A DNA stretch of 64,000 bases from an uncultured Flavobacterium sp. (GTDB taxonomy: Bacteria; Bacteroidota; Bacteroidia; Flavobacteriales; Flavobacteriaceae), in assembly GCA_943912855.1 (NCBI GenBank), contig CALTVC010000009.1, positions 105,567 through 169,566 on the forward strand. The letters run 5' to 3'. Position 1 is the stretch's first letter. Each line of letters starts with the position of its first letter. The notes under the pieces are model-generated. The model saw only the letters and a list, made by a program, of their open reading frames with translations, was not told the origin of the DNA and did no database searches. A program made the position numbers and the translations under genes. Below, piece after piece: positions 37,701 through 45,506 of the stretch.

Positions 37701-37774
37701 TCCAGAGAGGTGTAGACTGGGGTTCATTCCCTAACGTACGCACGTATTCTATAGGTGTAGAATTTGGTTTCTAA
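34751..37774 (+). CDS. SusC/RagA-type TonB-dependent outer membrane transporter (1007 aa)
   Basis: Imports oligosaccharides across the outer membrane using TonB energy. Signal peptide 1-28 (ending SLAQ), then a carboxypeptidase-like regulatory domain (VSGTITSADGKPVPFANV), a TonB box region around EEVIVVGYGTQKKKDLTSAI (about 107-126), the plug (IRGLKNLQGTNPLYVIDG, KDAAAAAIYGSRAANGVIII) and a 22-strand barrel ending in VRTYSIGVEFGF. SusD follows at 18 bp. Both are divergent from the hybrid regulator, marking this as the core of a polysaccharide utilisation locus. Confidence 0.97.
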   Translation: MRTITNFIFNSKLLLFLAVLCAQFSLAQTGQVSGTITSADGKPVPFANVVVKGTTNGVSSDMDGNYTITTLPDATLVFTSVGFKTQEVPVKDQKTINVTLAEDVSQLEEVIVVGYGTQKKKDLTSAISVVDANQIQKRQTTTVAESLQGVATGVSVRGGGQPGQEAKIEIRGLKNLQGTNPLYVIDGNITTANRDFNPNDIESIQILKDAAAAAIYGSRAANGVIIITTKRGKNGPLKIEASSKMSITTLPTYNLAGRDEFINLTNMAYDNAGATRLNYNTTANTDWQKETFRTGMIQDQNISFSGGGDNSTFFMSANYFGNKGTVIDTGFDRVSFRVNSSGKKGIFSIGENLALSNSKTNETAPPESFRGNPFFDVIRMYPTIPVYDDRNPGGYGYGEQGVANTFAANPVAVANLIDQKVENFRLRGNVWAELKPWEFLKYRFNAAYEGSFDYFKYLRKEGNWTLNQAYDPALMNQNRARYDNALLEHTLNFNKDFGKHSVNLVAGTTYQSEKYQQINGGKRNLVLNPLTNEYYDVLDLGDVPTVGGYRTEAVLVSYLARLEYNYDNRYLLNAVIRRDGSSKFNQANRWGSFPSVSAAWRINNESFFKVKDVNELKLRVSYGELGSGNIRDYAYIPTINTMGAIVMGSGQTLNPSAIQVQLANPNLRWETLKQTNFGFDLAMFDNKLSVTADYFIARTEDVLFGFPILLSTGNDGGNPISNAATVQNKGFEFNVGWNDKIGDDFNWNANVNFTKLNNKLVALGNGQNQSFNGNTVTRNGQPVGMWYVLQTDGIFQNQADVLAHTNADGEVIQPTALPGDIRYKDNNGDGQITDADKVIAGSPWPKFEMGFNGGFEYKGLDFSMNWILSHGATVYNGARSILDVVDGQHNYLAGTRPWTPENPNTDTPRANTGTTLSSRGDTDRFLEDGSFARLKYVGIGYNLPKDIVSKIGFDRARFSVSAQNVITITKYKGLDPEFTNGNIFQRGVDWGSFPNVRTYSIGVEFGF

Positions 37775-37792
37775 TAAAAAACAATTGCAACA

Positions 37793-39319
37793 ATGAAAAA
37801 AATATTATTATATAGCACACTACTGGGTGCAATGTTTTTCTTCGGTTCATGTGAAAACGAACTGGAGCAGGCAAACCCAAATGCTCTTACTACAGACCAG
37901 TTCTGGCTGTCGCCATCGGATGCAGAAAAGGGTGTAAACTCTATCTATGCCATGTTTTACAAAGATGGTAGTTTTGCAAGGTGGATATACTTTAGGTTAG
38001 ACCTTACATCAGATGAAGGTTTCAGCCAAAGTCCATGGATAGAGCTTGCCGACTGGACACGTTTTAACTACGTAAACTATAACTTTTGGGAAGGAAACTC
38101 GGTTACCTTTAGGGATACCTATAAAGCTATTTTCCGTTGTAACCAGGTACTTGCCAATGTTCCTAAGATAGAATTTACAGATGCAACGAGAAAAAGCTCA
38201 ATACTTGCCGAAGCTAAATTCTTCAGGGCGTTGCATTATTTCTATGCAACAGAAATGTGGGAAAACATTCCACTGGTATTAGAGCCTTCGCTTCCTACTG
38301 ATTTGCCTCCGCAAAAAAACAGGACAGAAATATTCGCGCAGGTAGAACAAGACCTTAACGAAGCCTTTGCAGATTTACCGGTAAGCTGGGATGATACTAA
38401 CAAAGGTAGACCTACTAAGGGTGCTGCAAAAGCCATGTTGGGAAAAGTATACATGCAACAACGTAAATGGGCCGATGCAAAATCTGCTTTTGATTACCTG
38501 ATTACAGGTCAGGGTGTAACCTACAGCCTGGTAGCTAACTACAAAGACAACTTTACTGATACGAACGAGAATAACAGCGAATCGGTTTTTGAAATCCAGT
38601 TTGGAAACCAACGCCTTGGTGGTACAGATGAAGGTGCTACGGCTGCTGTATCTAGTAACAGGGCGCAGTTCTTTGCACCACGTGGTATTGGTTGGTCAGA
38701 CGGACAGGCACGCCACTGGATGGTAGACTTGTTTAAGCAAGAGCGTAACCTAACCGGTGGTTTAGACCAGCGACTACGCCACACGTTATTTTACTCAGAT
38801 CTTCAGGCTGATTTTGGTGACCTTACTTACGGACGCACATGGCAGTGGAATGCCGATGAGGCATGGTTCCGTAAAGGACAACGCGATTACTATCGTACCA
38901 ATGAAGATTATTACAGCCAGGTAAACTACAGGCTTATACGCTACGCAGACATACTCCTTATGTATGCCGAAGCACTTAATGAACTTGGACAAACTGCCGA
39001 TGCTTATCAGTATGTAAACATAGTAAGAGCAAGAGCTAACATGGCGCCGCTTGCTACCGCGCATCCTGAAATAGGAACAAATCACGATTTGTTCCTGGCT
39101 CGCCTTAAAAACGAACGTGTACTGGAGCTATGTGGCGAAAGCGTACGTTGGTTAGACCTTAAACGTTGGGGTGATCTTGAAACTCAGGCTGGTGTAGATG
39201 CTGTTTCTGCACGCGATGCAGATTTCAGAGGCTTTGTTGTAGGCAAACACATCCGTATGCCTTTACCGCTAGATGAGGTACGAAACAATCCAAATCTTAC
39301 TCAAAACCCTAATTACTAG
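37793..39319 (+). CDS. SusD/RagB-type surface glycan-binding lipoprotein (508 aa)
   Basis: Surface lipoprotein that lids the SusC barrel and binds the oligosaccharide. Lipobox FGSC with Cys20. TPR-like helices (AEAKFFRALHYFYATEMW, AKAMLGKVYMQQRKWADA) and a typical C-terminus (LRLKNERVLELCGESVRWLDLKRWGDL) identify it. A GC-rich hairpin follows the stop codon and may uncouple the pair from the enzyme genes downstream. Confidence 0.96.
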   Translation: MKKILLYSTLLGAMFFFGSCENELEQANPNALTTDQFWLSPSDAEKGVNSIYAMFYKDGSFARWIYFRLDLTSDEGFSQSPWIELADWTRFNYVNYNFWEGNSVTFRDTYKAIFRCNQVLANVPKIEFTDATRKSSILAEAKFFRALHYFYATEMWENIPLVLEPSLPTDLPPQKNRTEIFAQVEQDLNEAFADLPVSWDDTNKGRPTKGAAKAMLGKVYMQQRKWADAKSAFDYLITGQGVTYSLVANYKDNFTDTNENNSESVFEIQFGNQRLGGTDEGATAAVSSNRAQFFAPRGIGWSDGQARHWMVDLFKQERNLTGGLDQRLRHTLFYSDLQADFGDLTYGRTWQWNADEAWFRKGQRDYYRTNEDYYSQVNYRLIRYADILLMYAEALNELGQTADAYQYVNIVRARANMAPLATAHPEIGTNHDLFLARLKNERVLELCGESVRWLDLKRWGDLETQAGVDAVSARDADFRGFVVGKHIRMPLPLDEVRNNPNLTQNPNY

Positions 39320-39331
39320 TTAGCTTATATT

Positions 39332-39372
39332 TCCCGGGGCGGTTTTATGCAAAATTCTCCCCGGGATATTTT
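39332..39372 (+). terminator. Partial terminator between SusD and the enzyme genes
   Basis: TCCCGGGG (39332-39339) pairs perfectly with CCCCGGGA (39359-39366), loop 19 bases, followed by TATTTTTA. Its position within the operon suggests it lowers enzyme expression relative to SusCD. Confidence 0.7.
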
Positions 39373-39405
39373 TACAACACACACAAAAGGAGATTACACA
39401 CAAAA

Positions 39406-40410
39406 ATGAAGAAAAGCATATTAATCCTATTACTGGGTAGTTGTACCCTTATGGCGCAACAGCCAGATCCGCCCGGGCAGGTGGCAAAAGGAGAAAAGCC
39501 GGTAAACCAGGCATACCTCTTTGCACACATGACCCATGAGGATTATGGCAAGCTCTACTATACGGTGAGTACCGACGGGCTTCATTGGCAAAGGCTTAAT
39601 AAAGGCCAGCGTATAACAGATGAATACCGCGGACATCCTGATATAGCTAAAGGACCAGATGGTAAGTACTACACAGCGGGTAATGCCGGAGACGATTCGC
39701 CAGATATTAATATCTGGGTATCAAAAGACCTTATCAGTTGGAAAAAACACTCGGTATATACACCAAACCTTAAGGCTACACCGGGCTATGCGGAAGCATT
39801 GCAACGCATAGGTGCGCCAAAGCTATATTTTGACGAGCCTTCGGGCAAATTTATAATGACATGGCACACGCCACACAAAGAAGGTGGTGAAGACTACTGG
39901 GCAAGCCAGCGTACGCTTTACGTACTTTCTAAAGACCTGAAAACATTTGATGGACCTCCTAAAAAGCTGTTTGAATGGAGCTTTGGTACTATAGATGTTT
40001 CCATACGTAAAGTAGGCGATAGCTATTATGCCATTTTAAAAGATGAAACCTATCCTACATTATACTGGACCACGGGTAAAACCATACGCATAGCCAAGGC
40101 GCCTGCACTTACCGGGCCTTATTCATTACCCGCCGAATCCATTAGCCCTAACTTCAGGGAAGCCCCAACCCTGATTCCGTCGCCAAATGGTAAAGCGTGG
40201 TATATGTATTATGAACAATACCCGGGTGTATCGTACGGATTGTCTATGGCAGATAACCTTAACGGGCCATGGTATCAGGCATCGGGATATACGTTTTACA
40301 GCGACTGGGATAAGTACAGTATGCCAAAAAGCGTAAGGCACGGTTGTATGATTACCATCTCTAAAGACGAGTACGACACATTGGTCAAGAAATTTGGAAT
40401 TGAAAAATAA
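39406..40410 (+). CDS. GH43-like five-bladed propeller glycosidase (334 aa)
   Basis: Exported (signal peptide about 1-17, ending TLMA), with repeated propeller strands (KLYYTVSTDGLHWQRL, NIWVSKDLISWKK). Acidic residues at clan GH-F positions are Asp79 in GHPDIAKG, Asp197 in TIDVSIR and Glu252 in FREAPTLI, so it looks catalytically intact. It is more divergent than the other two GH43 proteins here, and I cannot assign a subfamily. An arabinosidase or galactosidase acting on pectin side chains would fit the locus. Confidence 0.7.
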   Translation: MKKSILILLLGSCTLMAQQPDPPGQVAKGEKPVNQAYLFAHMTHEDYGKLYYTVSTDGLHWQRLNKGQRITDEYRGHPDIAKGPDGKYYTAGNAGDDSPDINIWVSKDLISWKKHSVYTPNLKATPGYAEALQRIGAPKLYFDEPSGKFIMTWHTPHKEGGEDYWASQRTLYVLSKDLKTFDGPPKKLFEWSFGTIDVSIRKVGDSYYAILKDETYPTLYWTTGKTIRIAKAPALTGPYSLPAESISPNFREAPTLIPSPNGKAWYMYYEQYPGVSYGLSMADNLNGPWYQASGYTFYSDWDKYSMPKSVRHGCMITISKDEYDTLVKKFGIEK

Positions 40411-40414
40411 CACA

Positions 40415-41440
40415 ATGAAAAGAAGAACTTTACTGCTTGCATTACTTGTTTCCGGAAGCATTTTTGCGCAAAAGAAAACCTTCCAGAATCCATTGCTGCC
40501 ATCGGGCGCAGACCCGTACAGTACCTACCACAATGGTTATTACTATTATACCCATACACAAGGAAGCAAACTGGTGCTTTGGAAAACAAAAAACCTGGCC
40601 AATCTTAAAGATGCCGAAAGCAAAGAAGTATGGGCACCGCCACAAGGCACTCCTTACTCTAAAGAAATATGGGCACCTGAATTCCATTTTATAAACAAGA
40701 AATGGTACGCCTATTTTGCCGCAGACGACGGCGATAATAATAACCACCGCATGTATGTGCTGGAAAATGCTTCGGAAGATCCGTTTAAAGGAACGTGGGA
40801 GTTTAAAGGTAAAATAGCTGCATCCATAGACCGCTGGGCTATAGATGGCGACGTGTTTACCTACAACAACCAACTCTATATGATTTGGAGCGGATGGGAA
40901 GGTAACACAAATGGCCAACAGAACATTTACATTGCCAAGATGAAGAACCCATGGACCATAGAGGGTAACCGCGTACTTATATCGCAGCCTACCTATGCCT
41001 GGGAAAAACAGGGCGATCTTAACGACGCTATTAATCCTCCACACGTAAATGTAAATGAAGGGCCACAGTTTTTACAGCATGGCAAAGATGTGTTTATCAT
41101 TTACTCATCGAGCGGATGCTGGACTGATTTTTACAGCCTGGGTATGCTTCGCCTAAAAGGGACTGACCTTATGAATCCGCAATCGTGGATTAAGAGCGAA
41201 CAACCTGTTTTTGTAAAAAGTGAAAAGAACAGCGTATACGCTCCGGGACACAACTCTTTCTTTAAATCACCGGATGGTAAGGAAGACTGGATACTGTATC
41301 ATGCCAATGATAATCCGGAGGAAGGTTGCGGACCTAAACGTTCGCCAAGAATGCAAAAAATACAATGGAATAAAGACGGTACACCAAACTTTGGTGAACC
41401 GGCATCTAACAAAGAAATATTACAAATACCATCAGAATAA
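40415..41440 (+). CDS. GH43 family glycosidase (341 aa)
   Basis: Start placed at 40415 (MKRRTLLLAL), which opens a signal peptide ending SIFAQ; an in-frame ATG at 40394 would overlap the previous gene. A five-bladed propeller with catalytic base Asp33 in SGADPYS, the pKa-modulating Asp in RWAIDGDVF and acid Glu215 in VNEGPQFL. Diagnostic KEIWAPEFHF and a YAPGHNSFF segment are present. Likely alpha-L-arabinofuranosidase or arabinanase acting in the periplasm or at the surface. It follows the previous gene by 4 bp. Confidence 0.88.
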   Translation: MKRRTLLLALLVSGSIFAQKKTFQNPLLPSGADPYSTYHNGYYYYTHTQGSKLVLWKTKNLANLKDAESKEVWAPPQGTPYSKEIWAPEFHFINKKWYAYFAADDGDNNNHRMYVLENASEDPFKGTWEFKGKIAASIDRWAIDGDVFTYNNQLYMIWSGWEGNTNGQQNIYIAKMKNPWTIEGNRVLISQPTYAWEKQGDLNDAINPPHVNVNEGPQFLQHGKDVFIIYSSSGCWTDFYSLGMLRLKGTDLMNPQSWIKSEQPVFVKSEKNSVYAPGHNSFFKSPDGKEDWILYHANDNPEEGCGPKRSPRMQKIQWNKDGTPNFGEPASNKEILQIPSE

Positions 41441-41451
41441 ATCAGGAAACT

Positions 41452-42501
41452 ATGAAAAGATTTTTTATTGGACTTGCTTTAATCGCAAGTTTATCGGCTA
41501 CGGCCCAAGGGCAAAAATGGACTAAAGAAAAAGCGGACAAGTGGTACGCAGAACATAAGTGGATGAGTGGGGCTAACTTCATTCCGAGTACAGCCATTAA
41601 CCAGCTTGAAATGTGGCAGGAAGGAACTTTCGACCCTAAAACCATAGACCGTGAGCTAGGCTACGCTCAGGGCATTGGGTTTAATACTATGCGTGTGTTC
41701 CTGCACAGCATGGCGTATAAGGTAGACCCGAAAGGTTTTAAAAAGCGTATGGACGAGTACCTTAAAATAGCCGACAAGCACGGTATAAGCACCATGTTCG
41801 TTTTTTTTGACGATTGCTGGAATGCATTGCCTGCACCGGGACCTCAGCCTGCACCTAAGCCGGGTATACACAACAGTGGCTGGGCACAAGACCCTGGTTT
41901 CCCTGCTTCAGTAGACCGTGCTAATGATAAAGAGCTTGAAGCGTATGTAAAAGATATTCTTACTTCTTTTACTAAGGATAAAAGGATATTGCTTTGGGAT
42001 TTGTATAACGAACCGGGTAACAACGGTAAAGGCAACAAAAGTGAGGCGTTGCTGAAAAACGTATTCAAATGGGCACGTGAGGCTAACCCAAGCCAGCCAA
42101 TATCTGCCGGACTTTGGAAATGGGATTTAAAAGAGCTTAATGCCATCCAGGCACAAAACTCAGATATTATTACCTACCACTTTTATGAGGCATTGCCAGA
42201 CCACGAAAGGGTAATTAACCTGCTTAGAGCACTGGACAGACCGCTTATCTGTACAGAGTATATGGCACGTACTAAGAACAACAGTTTTTATAACCACATG
42301 GCTCTTATGAAAAAAGAGAACATTGGTGCCATTAACTGGGGACTTGTAGCGGGCAAAACTAACACCATTTACGCATGGGACACGCCTATTGAAAGCGGTG
42401 CGCAACCAGACATCTGGTTCCATGACATCTTTATGCCAGATGGTACACCATACCGTCAGGATGAGGTAAATGTTATTAAAAAAATTAATGGCGTAAAATA
42501 A
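41452..42501 (+). CDS. Clan GH-A glycoside hydrolase, GH5-like (349 aa)
   Basis: A secreted TIM-barrel hydrolase; signal peptide about 1-19 (LSATAQG). Acid/base Glu187 in DLYNEPGN and nucleophile Glu269 in ICTEYMAR are at the ends of strands 4 and 7, as in clan GH-A retaining enzymes. Bacteroidota homologues are usually annotated as cellulase-family or 1,4-beta-xylanase proteins, but the family is not settled by what I can see. In this locus a beta-galactanase, arabinanase or beta-arabinosidase activity is possible. It is 11 bp after the GH43 gene. Confidence 0.8.
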   Translation: MKRFFIGLALIASLSATAQGQKWTKEKADKWYAEHKWMSGANFIPSTAINQLEMWQEGTFDPKTIDRELGYAQGIGFNTMRVFLHSMAYKVDPKGFKKRMDEYLKIADKHGISTMFVFFDDCWNALPAPGPQPAPKPGIHNSGWAQDPGFPASVDRANDKELEAYVKDILTSFTKDKRILLWDLYNEPGNNGKGNKSEALLKNVFKWAREANPSQPISAGLWKWDLKELNAIQAQNSDIITYHFYEALPDHERVINLLRALDRPLICTEYMARTKNNSFYNHMALMKKENIGAINWGLVAGKTNTIYAWDTPIESGAQPDIWFHDIFMPDGTPYRQDEVNVIKKINGVK

Positions 42502-42507
42502 CATTCT

Positions 42508-43683
42508 ATGAAAACACGCATAGTATTGGCTTCAGCCTTAATGGGGTCTGCGCTTCTTTTTTCCTGCCAAGGAAATAAAAAGGAAGATGCAACCGAAAAT
42601 AAGGCTGTAGCAGAAAAAATACTTGACACCCACCTTACAAAAGAAGCTTTTGATACCGTGGTAGATGGAAAGAAAGTTGGCTTGTATTATATAAAATCAG
42701 GAGAGATAACTGTTGCGTTCACGAACTACGGAGCCCGTATTGTAGGGCTCTGGGTTCCTGATAAAAACGGTAACCTTACCGATGTGGTTGTGGGCTTAAA
42801 TGGTACTGAAGCTTACGAGGCTTCGACCGAACCATACTTTGGCGCTACCATAGGCCGCGTAGGAAATCGCATTGCTAAAGGTACTTTCAGCCTGGAAGGT
42901 AAAGAGTATCATGTGCCGTTAAACAATGGAGTTAACAGCCTGCACGGTGGTAAAAAAGGCTATCAGTATGTGGTTTGGGATGTTGCCCAGCCCGATGATA
43001 AAACACTGGTTTTCACCTATAAATCGCCAGATGGGGAAGAAGGCTTTCCCGGTAGTGTAGATGTAAAGGTTACCTATAGTGTAGATGCCAGCAATAACCT
43101 GAAAATAGATTATGAGGCTGCTACAGATAAAACTACGCTGGTTAACCTAACCAATCACGCGTTCTTTAACCTGAACGGGGAGGGTAGTGGTACTATCCTG
43201 GATCATAAAGTTATGATTAATGCCGATAAGTATACCCCTGTAGATGGCGGACTTATTCCGTCGGGCGCGCTTGATGCTGTTGCCGGTACACCGTTTGACT
43301 TCACAGCATTCCATACCATAGGAGAGCGTATAGCCACAGATAACCAGCAGTTGAAAAACGGCCTTGGGTACGACCATAACTTTGCATTAAACGCGCCAAC
43401 CGGCACAGAGCTTAACAAGGCTGCTGCGGTAATAGGTGATAAGAGTGGTATTGTTATGGAGGTATACACCCAGGAACCGGGGCTGCAGTTTTACAGCGGT
43501 AACTTTATGAAAGGGCAAAATACATTTAAATCAGGTAAGAAAGATGAGTTCCGTACGGCATTTGCCATGGAAACACAGCATTACCCTGATGCACCCAACC
43601 AAAAGAATTTTCCACCAATTGTGCTGAAACCGGGCGAAAAATACCATACGGTAAGTGAGTATCGCTTTAGCACTGAAAAATAA
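42508..43683 (+). CDS. Aldose 1-epimerase (galactose mutarotase) lipoprotein (391 aa)
   Basis: Interconverts alpha and beta anomers of free aldoses such as galactose or arabinose, making them ready for uptake and catabolism. Lipobox FSC with Cys20, so it is membrane-anchored, which is unusual for the cytoplasmic family but common in such loci. Motifs: ATIGRVGNRIAKGTFSL, the catalytic His in NLTNHAFFNLNG, and Glu in TQEPGLQFYSG. The neighbours 7 bp upstream and 5 bp downstream are glycosidases. Confidence 0.93.
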   Translation: MKTRIVLASALMGSALLFSCQGNKKEDATENKAVAEKILDTHLTKEAFDTVVDGKKVGLYYIKSGEITVAFTNYGARIVGLWVPDKNGNLTDVVVGLNGTEAYEASTEPYFGATIGRVGNRIAKGTFSLEGKEYHVPLNNGVNSLHGGKKGYQYVVWDVAQPDDKTLVFTYKSPDGEEGFPGSVDVKVTYSVDASNNLKIDYEAATDKTTLVNLTNHAFFNLNGEGSGTILDHKVMINADKYTPVDGGLIPSGALDAVAGTPFDFTAFHTIGERIATDNQQLKNGLGYDHNFALNAPTGTELNKAAAVIGDKSGIVMEVYTQEPGLQFYSGNFMKGQNTFKSGKKDEFRTAFAMETQHYPDAPNQKNFPPIVLKPGEKYHTVSEYRFSTEK

Positions 43684-43688
43684 TTAGA

Positions 43689-44633
43689 ATGAAGATTTTT
43701 GTTTACGCATACTTTTTTTTGTTTATAACCCTGGGCTTTGCCCAGGGAGATAACCCTTTTTTGGCAGACCCCACCATATTTCAGTATAAGGGGACTTACT
43801 ACTTGTACGGAACCAAAGGTGCTAAAAATGTAAAAGGAGAGGGTTTCCAGGTATTTACATCTACCGATATGAAAAACTGGAAGAAACCTGCCGGCGATGG
43901 GTTTGCCTTTAAAAAGGGCGACGGTTACGGTGATACAGGGTTCTGGGCACCGCAGATTTTTGAATATAATGGCAAATTTTACATGGCGTATACCGCTAAC
44001 GAACAGATAGCCATAGCCAAAGCAGACAGTCCGTTGGGACCGTTTAAAAATGACGGTAAACCACTTGCTTCTGATGTAAGGCAGATAGACCCGTTTATCT
44101 TTTTTGATAATGGCAAGGTATACATGTACCACGTAAGGCTGGATAAAGGCAACCGTATTTTTGTGGCGGAAATGAATAAAGACCTTACCGCTATAAAGGC
44201 AGAAACACTTAAAGAGTGCATCCATGCTGAAAAAGGCTGGGAAGATACCGAAAGTGTACAGTGGACGGTAACCGAAGGGCCTACTGTATTTAAAAAAGGC
44301 AGTACCTACTATATGATTTATTCGGCTAATGATTTCAGGAACAAAGATTACGCGGTGGGTTATGCCACGGCAAGTAATCCTTATGGTCCATGGAAAAAAG
44401 CAACCGACAGCCCTTTCATTTCACAAAAACAGCTTAAGGAACCGGGTACAGGCCATGGAGACATTTTTTACGATAAAAAGGGGAATATGTATTATGTATT
44501 CCATACCCATTTTTCGGATAAGGAAGTTGCCCCCAGAAAAACCGCTTATGTACCCGTTACCCTTAAGGGTAACAAAATTTCGATACAAAAAAACAAGTGT
44601 TTAGTTTGGTTAGTTTTAGAGGATACGTACTAG
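43689..44633 (+). CDS. GH43 family glycosidase (314 aa)
   Basis: Signal peptide about 1-19 (LFITLGFAQG). Clan GH-F catalytic residues are visible: base Asp27 in FLADPTIF, modulator Asp134 in RQIDPFIFF and acid Glu196 in TEGPTVF. WAPQIFEYNGKFYMAY is typical of the family. Likely arabinan- or xylose/galactose-directed. The last 15 residues (after SIQKN) do not look like a normal GH43 end, and the preceding run of seven A bases could mark a frameshift; this affects only the tail. It is the last gene before a strong terminator. Confidence 0.85.
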   Translation: MKIFVYAYFFLFITLGFAQGDNPFLADPTIFQYKGTYYLYGTKGAKNVKGEGFQVFTSTDMKNWKKPAGDGFAFKKGDGYGDTGFWAPQIFEYNGKFYMAYTANEQIAIAKADSPLGPFKNDGKPLASDVRQIDPFIFFDNGKVYMYHVRLDKGNRIFVAEMNKDLTAIKAETLKECIHAEKGWEDTESVQWTVTEGPTVFKKGSTYYMIYSANDFRNKDYAVGYATASNPYGPWKKATDSPFISQKQLKEPGTGHGDIFYDKKGNMYYVFHTHFSDKEVAPRKTAYVPVTLKGNKISIQKNKCLVWLVLEDTY

Positions 44634-44658
44634 GCGAGTAGTATGTATAATGTTAGTC

Positions 44659-44691
44659 AGAGCCGCTCATGAGGGAGCGGCTCTTTTTTTG
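44659..44691 (+). terminator. Terminator ending the first pectin operon
   Basis: Stem AGAGCCGCTC/GAGCGGCTCT, 6-base loop, then T7. It lies just before the stop codon of the convergent YceI gene. Confidence 0.93.
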
Positions 44692-44692
44692 T

Positions 44693-45316
44693 TTACTTTT
44701 TTGCAACAATCTTAATTTGGAATTCAATGTCGTCTGACATGGTTTGGTCGGCTAAAAGATCATAAAACTTCCCGGATTTATACACCACGCCCCATTTTGT
44801 CCTGTCAATAATAAGCTTTCCGGTAGCCGTGATAATTCCATCCTTCTCTTCCATTTTAGTGGGGAAATCAACAGCGTGTGTAATACCTTTAATGGTCAGG
44901 TTTCCCGTAATCTTATTAGCTGATGTACCCTTGGTAAATGCGAATGTAGATACGGGGAATTTTTCAACATCAAAAAAATCAGCCGCTTTTAAATGGTCTA
45001 TAAGCCCGTTGTTTCTTTCGTGGCTCTCATCTTCTATAGTATTCATATTTACCGTTGCTGTGCCTCCTACAATAGCACCGTCGTTAACAACCACTGTTCC
45101 GCCTGAAAAATACACATATCCGGTATGGGAGTTAGTGCCTACTAACATGGAACCTCTCCAGGTTATACTACTTTGATTTACATCGATGTCATATTTCTGG
45201 CCTGATGACAGAGCACTTAAAAATGAGTTGCTTCCATTCTTTACACCCTCTTTACACCCGAAAAGCATAGGCGCAATGATTAAAAATAAGCACGTAATTA
45301 ATGATTTGATTTTCAT
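44693..45316 (-). CDS. YceI family lipoprotein (207 aa)
   Basis: A lipocalin-like beta-barrel of the YceI family, which binds isoprenoid-type lipids in characterised members. Lipobox LFGC with Cys21. The YceI pattern is visible: WRGSMLVGTNSHTGYVYFSGG, DHLKAADFFDVEKFPVSTF, LTIKGITHAVDF and the C-terminal DIEFQIKIVAKK. It is divergent from a membrane-anchored winged-helix regulator, which could control it. It belongs to the 10-kb insert between the two halves of the pectin locus. Confidence 0.9.
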   Translation of the reverse strand: MKIKSLITCLFLIIAPMLFGCKEGVKNGSNSFLSALSSGQKYDIDVNQSSITWRGSMLVGTNSHTGYVYFSGGTVVVNDGAIVGGTATVNMNTIEDESHERNNGLIDHLKAADFFDVEKFPVSTFAFTKGTSANKITGNLTIKGITHAVDFPTKMEEKDGIITATGKLIIDRTKWGVVYKSGKFYDLLADQTMSDDIEFQIKIVAKK

Positions 45317-45395
45317 ACTGTAAAAAATATATTGATTAATAAAAGTTTGACTTTATGATTTTAAAGGAGGTGAAACCGATACTAAAGGGAAGGCG

Positions 45396-45403
45396 TATAT
45401 TTG
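45396..45403 (+). promoter_or_regulatory. Likely -7 element of the membrane regulator gene
   Basis: TATATTTG, exact TAnnTTTG. No TTG is at the expected upstream distance. It would start RNA near 45409, upstream of the ATG at 45507. Confidence 0.4.
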
Positions 45404-45506
45404 TATGGTTTCGTGATTGGTTCAGCGAATCTACCCTGATATTTTTTGCCCGGAAGATTTAGATTGTAAATTAAAATGTAAACTTTGTAAATTAAACGTA
45501 AACAGT

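Noticed and set aside
40442..41044. Minus-strand open frame of 200 codons inside a GH43 gene
   Set aside because: Antisense shadow; the plus-strand protein shows catalytic motifs and a signal peptide.
45363..45373. AAAGGAGGTGA, a perfect Shine-Dalgarno-like sequence
   Set aside because: No start codon at the right distance, and it lies upstream of the likely promoter at 45396-45403; Bacteroidota do not generally rely on this signal.
45363..45506. Upstream TTG start (45417) for the membrane regulator
   Set aside because: The 30 extra residues are Cys-rich and unlike a membrane-protein N-terminus; the ATG at 45507 directly precedes the first helix.
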